DNA of 6,420 nt, from contig JBCDBY010000272.1 in the NCBI GenBank assembly GCA_039182715.1, positions 1 to 6,420 on the forward strand. Reading direction: 5' to 3'. The number at the start of each line of letters is the position of its first letter. Position 1 is the first letter of the stretch. The stretch comes from JBCDBY01 sp039182715. Its GTDB lineage: Bacteria > Planctomycetota > PLA2. Shown here piece by piece: positions 1 to 4,609 of this stretch. The notes under the pieces are model-generated. The model searched no databases. It saw nothing but the letters and a program-made list of their open reading frames with translations, and was not told where the DNA came from. A program made the position numbers and the translations under genes.

Positions 1-1
1 C

Positions 2-193
2 CTGGCGGGGCCGGACGGGGCGCTGAAGCGCCTGGAGCAGGATCTTTGGGGCGGCGACCCGCATGCGAACGGGCGGCGGGACGACACGACGCTGCTCCTG
101 ATTTCGCGCCGCGACGGATCGCGCACGCATGCCCCGGATCGGGCGCATAAAAGTGCGCCGAGGGACGTAAATATCAAAGAGTTAAAGGGTTAG
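2..193 (+). CDS. SpoIIE/PP2C-type phosphatase, C-terminal fragment
   Basis: The frame is open from base 2 to a TAG stop at 191-193 and gives the last 63 residues of a protein that starts outside the window. The fragment contains RRDDTTLLLISRR, which matches the end of SpoIIE/RsbU-type PP2C phosphatases: a metal-binding acidic pair followed by a hydrophobic beta strand (usual form rDDvTllvl). The preceding text (ALKRLEQDLWGGDP) fits the short helix that comes before this motif in the family. About 30 further residues follow, polar and basic, and look unstructured. Family knowledge: these are Mn/Mg-dependent Ser/Thr phosphatases, often the output domain of response regulators or sensors that control anti-anti-sigma factors. 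Which type of full-length protein this is cannot be seen here. The family call rests on a short motif. Confidence 0.7.
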   Translation: MAGPDGALKRLEQDLWGGDPHANGRRDDTTLLLISRRDGSRTHAPDRAHKSAPRDVNIKELKG

Positions 194-222
194 AGCGTAT
201 TTGTCATTGTCAGGGAAAAGGT

Positions 223-242
223 GTGTTCAAGAACTTGAACAC
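223..242. repeat. 20-bp near-perfect palindrome, operator-like
   Basis: GTGTTCAAGAACTTGAACAC has perfect 9-bp arms around a central AA. The GAAC/GTTC tetramer appears three times at 6-bp spacing (225-228 as GTTC, 231-234 and 237-240 as GAAC), which would place the copies on alternating faces of the DNA about half a turn apart. It lies 30 bp after the phosphatase stop and about 85 bp before the paired element. It could be a protein-binding site or, as RNA, an 8-bp hairpin with a four-base loop. The spacing does not match the TGTTC-N4-GAACA LexA box. No T-run follows, so it is not a standard terminator. Confidence 0.5.
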
Positions 243-326
243 TGCTACACTCCCTGAGGAGATATCGGGTGGCGAACCGAAAGCGGGTGTCGAATCCCGC
301 ACGCGATTCGTCCGACAATTTCAATT

Positions 327-463
327 GGGAGTGCTTACGTCGAGCCAGGGTTGCCCCTCGCCAGAGGGTCGTAAAACGACACCTTCACTCCATACCATTA
401 CCCTATTCTCAGACTGTTCCCCCTGGCTCGACTTCTCCCCCTTACGGGGTTGAGAGCACTCCC
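327..463 (-). ncRNA. Candidate structured RNA with a three-way junction
   Basis: Two nested long helices enclose the element. P1 pairs 327-335 with 455-463 (GGGAGTGCT/AGCACTCCC, 9 bp). P2 pairs 339-350 with 421-432 (GTCGAGCCAGGG, 12 bp, no mismatch). Between P1 and P2 one side has only three bases (336-338), while the other folds into P3 (435-441 with 446-454, two-base bulge). This makes a three-way junction. Read on the minus strand, the P3 loop is GTAA, a GNRA tetraloop, while on the plus strand it is TTAC, which is why I prefer the minus strand. Inside P2 are P4 (355-359/364-368) and P5 (368-371/377-380), which share one base, and about 40 unpaired bases. I do not recognise a known class: it does not show the marks of RNase P, SRP, tmRNA or group II domain V. 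It could also be a DNA element such as a mobile-element end. Strand and exact ends are uncertain. Confidence 0.5.
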
Positions 464-502
464 GACTAGACTCTGTTCCGAAAGTCCAACTGGCTTCGGC
501 CG

Positions 503-646
503 GCTGCGTGGGAGCTCCTTCGTCGCGCCCCCGCGGGGCGACGATGTTTCTGCCGTCGATGCTGACGCATCGCGGGATGCCCAGCTGCGTCGAGGCTCCT
601 TGTGTTGAAAACGGGCCACAGCGGCGGAGCCGCGACGCAGCTGGGC
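503..646. repeat. REP-like hairpin cluster with three copies of one unit
   Basis: An 18-bp unit occurs at 503-520 (GCTGCGTGGGAGCTCCTT) and again at 584-601 (GCTGCGTCGAGGCTCCTT), 15 of 18 bases identical. An inverted copy of its first 16 bases lies at 626-641. The second and inverted copies form a long stem, 579-599 with 626-646 (20 of 21 bp), capped by a 26-base loop with an inner TGTG/CACA pair. Two more hairpins precede it: 520-525/539-544 (TCGTCG/CGACGA, with inner CCCC/GGGG) and 557-562/567-572 (CGATGC/GCATCG, four-base loop). Short GC-rich hairpins with a GGAG foot between genes are typical of REP sequences spread by RAYT (IS200-like) transposases. Assignment to REP is inference, since no transposase is visible and copy number elsewhere is unknown. 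Confidence 0.5.
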
Positions 647-705
647 TTTGCCATAATCGACTCTGGGCTCGCCCTCGGGCCAACGTTGGAATTTCGAACC
701 AGAGC

Positions 706-1476
706 CTAGACCGCGCGCACAAGCGCTTGAACCCGTTTCACATCGACCGGGTTTCGAGTCTTCCCGCCCTTCTTGAGCGAGGTCCCGACGATCACGCCGT
801 CGGCGGTGCGCAGGATGGCGCGCACGTTTGCCGCCGTCACGCCGGACCCCGCGAACAGGGGGCGTCGACCGATCGCCGCGCGTACGCGCGCCAGCTCTTC
901 GAGATCGAGCGGTCGGCCGGTCGCCGGGCCGGTGACGATGACCGCGTCCGCCCCCGCGCGATCGACGAGGTCGGCCGCCGCGTCGCCAATGTCCTCGCCG
1001 TGAAGCGGGCGCCCGTGCTTGACGTGCACGTCGGCGGCGATGGCCGTTTTCAGCCGCAGGGCGGTCCGCTGACGCAGCAGCCCGGCCGCGTCGCCTTCGA
1101 TCAGCCCCTGGTCGGTCGCCACGACCCCGGCCAGGACGTTGACGCGGATGAAGGCGGCGTCGACCGCGGCGGCGACGCCGAGCGCGCCCCGAGCGTCGTT
1201 GCGAAGCGCGTTGATGCCGAGCGGTAGATCGACCGCGTCGCGGATCGCGGCGGCGGCGCGGGTCAAGGCGGCGAGCGCCGCCGGCTCCAGCGCACCCTTC
1301 GAAAAGGGCGCATCGCCGTAGTTTTCGACCACCAGCCCGTGGGCGCCGCCCCGCGCATACGCCTGCGCATCGGCGACCGTTCGCTCGAGCACCGTGTCGA
1401 GCTTGCCGCGGTAGCCGGGGCTGCCGGGCAGCGGGAGCAGATGGACGACACCGAGGACCGGACCGGGCATGGGCAT
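706..1476 (-). CDS. BtpA/SgcQ-family TIM-barrel protein
   Basis: The 256-residue protein matches the BtpA family (Pfam BtpA) over its whole length. Conserved blocks in order: VVHLLPLPGSP (10-20), VVENYGDAPF (49-58), GINALRNDA (87-95), FIRVNVLAG (109-117), DQGLIEG (122-128), ADVHVKH (148-154), VTGPATGRP (181-189), AGSGVT (209-214) and GVIVGTSLKK (227-236). The last two resemble the phosphate-binding loops of TIM barrels. No signal peptide or membrane segment is seen, so it should be cytoplasmic. Family knowledge: Synechocystis BtpA is needed for stable photosystem I, and SgcQ lies in a sugar-utilisation cluster of enterobacteria. The reaction is unknown for most members, and photosynthesis is not implied here. 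The ATG at 1474-1476 starts right before the first conserved strand; a second ATG two codons in (1468-1470) is equally possible because the only purine-rich stretch upstream is poorly spaced. It is transcribed away from the GTPase-kinase gene. Confidence 0.88.
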   Translation of the reverse strand: MPMPGPVLGVVHLLPLPGSPGYRGKLDTVLERTVADAQAYARGGAHGLVVENYGDAPFSKGALEPAALAALTRAAAAIRDAVDLPLGINALRNDARGALGVAAAVDAAFIRVNVLAGVVATDQGLIEGDAAGLLRQRTALRLKTAIAADVHVKHGRPLHGEDIGDAAADLVDRAGADAVIVTGPATGRPLDLEELARVRAAIGRRPLFAGSGVTAANVRAILRTADGVIVGTSLKKGGKTRNPVDVKRVQALVRAV

Positions 1477-1558
1477 GCGACGGTTCTACCGCCTCGTTTT
1501 GAGACGAGCAAACGGGATCAAGCAAACCCCGTCCGGACGCCGAAAAGAGCGGTGGCTC
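1477..1558. promoter_or_regulatory. Shared divergent upstream region with inverted repeat
   Basis: These 82 bp separate the starts of the divergent btpA-like and GTPase-GAF-kinase genes, so both promoters or their 5' ends must lie here or inside the genes. A short inverted repeat, CTCGT-N6-ACGAG at 1493-1508, sits 16-32 bp upstream of the btpA-like start and could be a regulator site. I see no convincing -35/-10 pair on either strand. Confidence 0.35.
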
Positions 1559-3793
1559 ATGAGTCGACTCGATAGGCATCGGGGCACCATGGAGGCGCGC
1601 ATCCTCTATTGGGGTCCTTCCGCGTCCGGCAAGACCGAGGCGTTGACGGCGTTGCGCGCCGTTCTCGACCCGGGCGGCCGCGGCATGCTCTACAGCCTCG
1701 CCTCCGAGGACGGCTCGACCGCCTACTTCGACGTGCTGCCGGTCGAGGAATTCCGCTTCGGCGGCCAGCGCATGCGCGTCGCCGTCTGTGCCGTACCGGG
1801 CAGCGCCGATCGCGCGCCGGAACGCCGCGCGCTGCTGCGCGACGCCGACGCGATCGTCTTCCTCGCGGACGCCCATCGCGCGGCGCTGGCCGAGAACCGG
1901 GCGAGCGCGCAGGAACTCGAGTCGACGCTCGAGGAGCTCGGCCGGCGGCGCAACGAGACGCCGGTCGTCTGGTGCTTCAACAAGCAGGACGGCGACGAGG
2001 TGATCCCGACGCGCGAGTTGCGCGAGATGCTCGTGCCCGGCACCGATCCGGTCTACGAAACGATCGCCACGACGTCGCACGGCATCTTCGAGTCGTTCCG
2101 CGAGACGTTTCGTCTGCTGCTGCAGAACCTCGCGCGCCGGCACGGCCTCGAGCCGGAGCCGGAGGATCGCGACGGTCTGCCGGAGCAGCTGCTGCCGCAG
2201 CTCGCGCGCCAGTACGGCAGCGGGAACGGCAACGGCCACGCGCGTCCCGCGGGCGACCGCACTCTCCAGCTGCCGGTCCCGTCGGACGGCATGGCGGAGC
2301 CGGAGCGCGCGGTCGAATCGATGCTGCTCATGGCGCAGCAGCACGCCGCGCTCGCCGAGCGCATGCGCCAGGTCGAGGCGCGCAACACCGAGCTGATGGC
2401 GGTCAACCGCGTGGCGCGCTCGATTCTCTCCGCGATGGAGATCGACAACCTGCTGGTCGTGCTGCTCGACTCGACGCTCGAGCGTCTGCGCATGTCGCAC
2501 GCCGGCGTCGTTATCTTCGATCCGTCCAACGAGGGCGCGCTGAAGACGCACGTGACCGGCTTCGGCCGCGATCCGGCGCTGGCGATCGCACCGCAGGCGG
2601 CGCGGAAGTTCTTCGACCTGCTGCGCGACTCGGACGGGCCGATCCCGGCCGACCGCGAGCGCAACCGCGACCTCTACGATGCCCTCGGGCACGTCGACAG
2701 TCGCATCGACGGCGCGATCTTCCAGCCGGTCAAGATGCACCACAACGCGCCGAGCGGCTGGATCGCCATCTACCGCTTCGCCGAGGAGGAGAAGCTCTCC
2801 TCGCAGGGGTTGCTCTTCCTGAGTTCCATCGCACGGCTCGCCTCCCTCGGGCTCGACAAGATCGCGCAGTTCGACGCGCTGGCGCGCGACCGCGAGACGA
2901 ACGAGGCGGACGCGCAGGAGCTGACGGCGAAACTGGAGATGGCGCAGGCGCGCGTGCGGGCGCTCAACCGCGGCCTGGAGTCGCGTGTGCGCGAACGGAC
3001 CCACGCGGTGGAGGAGAAGCTCGCCCGCGTGCGCAAGGACGCCGCCGAATCGGCGCATCGTGCCCGCATGCGCGGCATGGCGAGCCTCGCCGCCTCCTTC
3101 TCGGAGGAGGTGGGCAAGCCGGTCTCCGACGTCGCCGGCCGTCTCGACGAGATGCGGGCGCGGCTCGAAGACCTGCGCGGCGCCTCCGGTGAGGATGCCG
3201 AGGTGCTGGTCGATGCGCTCGAGAAGCTGGTCGACAAGTGCGTGCGCGCCGTGGAGCGCGTGGGCGGCGTGGCGAGCAGCCTGACGCGCGTGACGGGCCG
3301 CGACGAGGGCGACGAGGGCGACGAGGAGATCTTCTCGCTCAACGCCGCCGTCGCCGACGCCGTGACGCTGCTGGAGCGTCGCACCGAGGGCTGCGCGGAG
3401 CTCGACCTCCGGCTCGGCAAGATCCCCGAGATTCCCGGGGACGAGACCGAGCTCAGCCAGGTGGTCGTCGCCGTCATCACGAACGCCCTCGAGGCGATCG
3501 AGCGCACCGGGCGGCGCGGCAAGATCACGATCACGACGTTCGCGGACCTGGAGGGCGCGACGCTGCGCGTCTCCGACGACGGCGACGGCATCGAGCCGGA
3601 GCTGCTCGCGCGCATCTGCGAGCCGTTCGTGACCACCAAGTCGGGGCAGCCCGGCGCCGGTCTCGGCCTGCACGCCGCGCAGTCGGCGCTCGAGGCGCAG
3701 GGCGGCTCGATCCGCGTCAAGAGCCGCGCCGGCGAGGGCACGTCGGCATCGATCCTGTTCGCTCTCAGCCCCGTCAGCGCGGCGCGAACGTAA
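1559..3793 (+). CDS. MglA-like GTPase–GAF–histidine-kinase-like fusion protein
   Basis: This is a 744-residue soluble protein. Residues 10-195 are a Ras/MglA-like G domain: P-loop GPSASGKT (19-26), STAYFDVLP switch I (53-61), AVPGS switch II (78-82), FNKQD G4 (140-144) and YETIATTSHGIF (166-177), which fits MglA's G5. A Gly/Pro-rich linker and short helix (220-282) lead to a GAF-like domain (about 285-435), then a coiled coil (435-505). The HisKA-like helix (504-540) reads ASFSEEVGKPV where kinases have AGIAHEINNPL, so the phosphoacceptor His is Glu516. The HATPase domain (about 592-737) is intact: N box with Asn642, G1 SDDGDGI (672-678), EPFVTTK (688-694), G2 GAGLGL (699-704). I chose the ATG at 1559 because it leaves the same N-terminal length as MglA; the ATG at 1469 would overlap the divergent gene's start, and 1589 is the other option. 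Likely role (inference): a GTP/ATP-controlled signalling switch. The 3' end overlaps the convergent lpxA-like gene. Confidence 0.85.
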   Translation: MSRLDRHRGTMEARILYWGPSASGKTEALTALRAVLDPGGRGMLYSLASEDGSTAYFDVLPVEEFRFGGQRMRVAVCAVPGSADRAPERRALLRDADAIVFLADAHRAALAENRASAQELESTLEELGRRRNETPVVWCFNKQDGDEVIPTRELREMLVPGTDPVYETIATTSHGIFESFRETFRLLLQNLARRHGLEPEPEDRDGLPEQLLPQLARQYGSGNGNGHARPAGDRTLQLPVPSDGMAEPERAVESMLLMAQQHAALAERMRQVEARNTELMAVNRVARSILSAMEIDNLLVVLLDSTLERLRMSHAGVVIFDPSNEGALKTHVTGFGRDPALAIAPQAARKFFDLLRDSDGPIPADRERNRDLYDALGHVDSRIDGAIFQPVKMHHNAPSGWIAIYRFAEEEKLSSQGLLFLSSIARLASLGLDKIAQFDALARDRETNEADAQELTAKLEMAQARVRALNRGLESRVRERTHAVEEKLARVRKDAAESAHRARMRGMASLAASFSEEVGKPVSDVAGRLDEMRARLEDLRGASGEDAEVLVDALEKLVDKCVRAVERVGGVASSLTRVTGRDEGDEGDEEIFSLNAAVADAVTLLERRTEGCAELDLRLGKIPEIPGDETELSQVVVAVITNALEAIERTGRRGKITITTFADLEGATLRVSDDGDGIEPELLARICEPFVTTKSGQPGAGLGLHAAQSALEAQGGSIRVKSRAGEGTSASILFALSPVSAART
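3302..3328 (+). repeat. 9-bp tandem repeat inside the kinase-like gene
   Basis: The unit GACGAGGGC occurs twice in a row (3302-3310, 3311-3319), followed by a third copy ending in GAG (3320-3328). It encodes an acidic DEG-DEG-DEE run (residues 582-590) in the linker between the HisKA-like helix and the ATPase domain. A repeat of whole codons in a flexible linker can vary in length without breaking the frame. Confidence 0.7.
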
Positions 3794-4553
3794 TCAGTCC
3801 GCGCGGCCCCGGGTCCTGCATCGCCGCAACGAACTCATGGGCCGCCTCGGAGCGCGCCTCGTCCGCCAGCTCCTCGATCTGCTCCGAGACCGGCATGACG
3901 TGATCCCGCAGCCGCTTCACCATGCGCTGCAATTCGCGGATGGTTTCGTGGTCGTAGCCCGCGCGGCGCATCCCGACGAGATTGACCGCCGAGACGCCCT
4001 CGACGTGGTTGACCATCGTGAAGGGCGGCACGTCGCGCGGCACGCGGCGCAGGCCGCCGATCATCGACAGCCGTCCGATGCGGCAGAACTGGTGCGCGCC
4101 CGAAATGCCGCCGAACATCACCCGGTCGCCCACCTCGACGTGGCCCGCGAGCACGGCGCCGCCGACCATCACTACGCGATCGCCCAACCGGCAATCGTGC
4201 GCCACGTGCGTCGTTTGCATCAACATGCAGTCGTCGCCGATGGTCGTCCAGCCGCCCTCCTTCGATCCGCGGTGAATCGAGACGAACTCGCGAATCTGCG
4301 TTCGCGCGCCGATACGCACGCCGCTCGCACACTCCTCGAACCCGAGGTCCTGCGGCTCCTCGCCCACGACCGCGTGCGGGAAGATGCGCGTGCCGGGCCC
4401 GATCTCGACGCTGCCTTCCAGCACCGCGTGGGCGCCGATCCGCACGTTCTCCGCGAGCACGGTGCCGGCCGAAACGACGGCGTAGGGGCCGATCTCGACC
4501 GACGGGTGAATCGTGGCGCCGTCCGGGACGACGGCGGTCGTGTGGATCCCCAT
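3774..4553 (-). CDS. lpxA: LpxA-type acyl-ACP–UDP-GlcNAc O-acyltransferase
   Basis: LpxA adds a 3-hydroxyacyl chain from ACP to O3 of UDP-GlcNAc, the first step of lipid A synthesis, in the cytoplasm. The 259-residue protein (E. coli: 262) begins with hexapeptide repeats of a left-handed beta helix (HPSVEIGPYAVV, VRIGAHAVL, VEIGPGTRI) and ends with a helical tail (200-245) and RGLI, as in E. coli. Aligned from memory, catalytic His125 is His119 (THVAHDC), His144 is His138 (AGHVEV), His160 is His154 (GAHQFC), Asn198 is Asn191 and Arg204 is Arg197. The acyl-length ruler position Gly173 is Gly167, which suggests a long (about C14) acyl chain. Differences: Lys76 is Gly71 (PQDLGFE) and Glu200 is Val193. 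The start ATG (4551-4553) lies just before the first repeat; its upstream ribosome site is weak. No lpxD, fabZ or lpxB lies beside it, so it could be a second, specialised acyltransferase. The next gene upstream is divergent, 56 bp away. Confidence 0.87.
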   Translation of the reverse strand: MGIHTTAVVPDGATIHPSVEIGPYAVVSAGTVLAENVRIGAHAVLEGSVEIGPGTRIFPHAVVGEEPQDLGFEECASGVRIGARTQIREFVSIHRGSKEGGWTTIGDDCMLMQTTHVAHDCRLGDRVVMVGGAVLAGHVEVGDRVMFGGISGAHQFCRIGRLSMIGGLRRVPRDVPPFTMVNHVEGVSAVNLVGMRRAGYDHETIRELQRMVKRLRDHVMPVSEQIEELADEARSEAAHEFVAAMQDPGPRGLITFAPR

Positions 4554-4609
4554 CGCCGGAGTCTACGAAGTTGTGACACGAATCCTGCGAGGAAGCGTGA
4601 AATGGGGGG

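Larger units (their letters stand above)
194..705. other. 512-base gap without a credible gene
   Basis: The gap lies between the phosphatase stop and the btpA-like stop. The short open frames here (for example 223-453 plus, 466-654 minus, 321-722 minus) have no recognisable domains, run through long inverted repeats and lack good ribosome sites, so I do not call them. The stretch holds a palindrome at 223-242, smaller hairpins (CTCC/GGAG at 250-261; GCGGG/CCCGC at 283-300, competing with CGAATC/GATTCG at 291-310), the large paired element at 327-463, the hairpin cluster at 503-646, a 10-bp palindrome CCAACGTTGG at 680-689 and a CTCTGG/CCAGAG pair at 661-666/699-704. The stretch at 194-240 and around 380-420 is richer in A and T than the neighbouring genes, which also suggests noncoding DNA. 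A terminator for the btpA-like gene may lie at 661-704 but has no clear T-run. Confidence 0.7.

Noticed and set aside
201..229. Possible plus-strand promoter, TTGTCA with 17 bases to TGTTCA
   Set aside because: The -10 part matches only two of six consensus bases, so it is not enough to call a promoter.
283..300. tRNA-like T arm, GCGGG with TCGAAT in the loop
   Set aside because: The loop is eight bases instead of seven, and no acceptor, D or anticodon arm can be built around it on either strand.
466..654. 62-residue minus-strand frame starting MAKPSCVAAPP
   Set aside because: It reads straight through the hairpin cluster and repeat copies, is Arg/His-rich and has no ribosome site; similar frames would arise wherever this repeat occurs.
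1609..3192. Plus-strand open frame of 527 codons inside the kinase-like gene
   Set aside because: It is a shifted frame of the real gene, nearly all Arg, Ala and Gly, with no motif.
398..3673. Minus-strand open frame of 1091 codons opposite the kinase-like gene
   Set aside because: It runs antisense to two well-supported genes, reads as Arg/Ala/His-rich text without domains, and is the usual result of GC-rich codon use on the other strand.
4046..4056. LpxA acyl-length ruler position first read as Arg instead of Gly
   Set aside because: Counting the E. coli sequence places Gly173 at the second Gly of the GG pair, which is Gly167 here and is conserved; the two Arg residues lie just after it.
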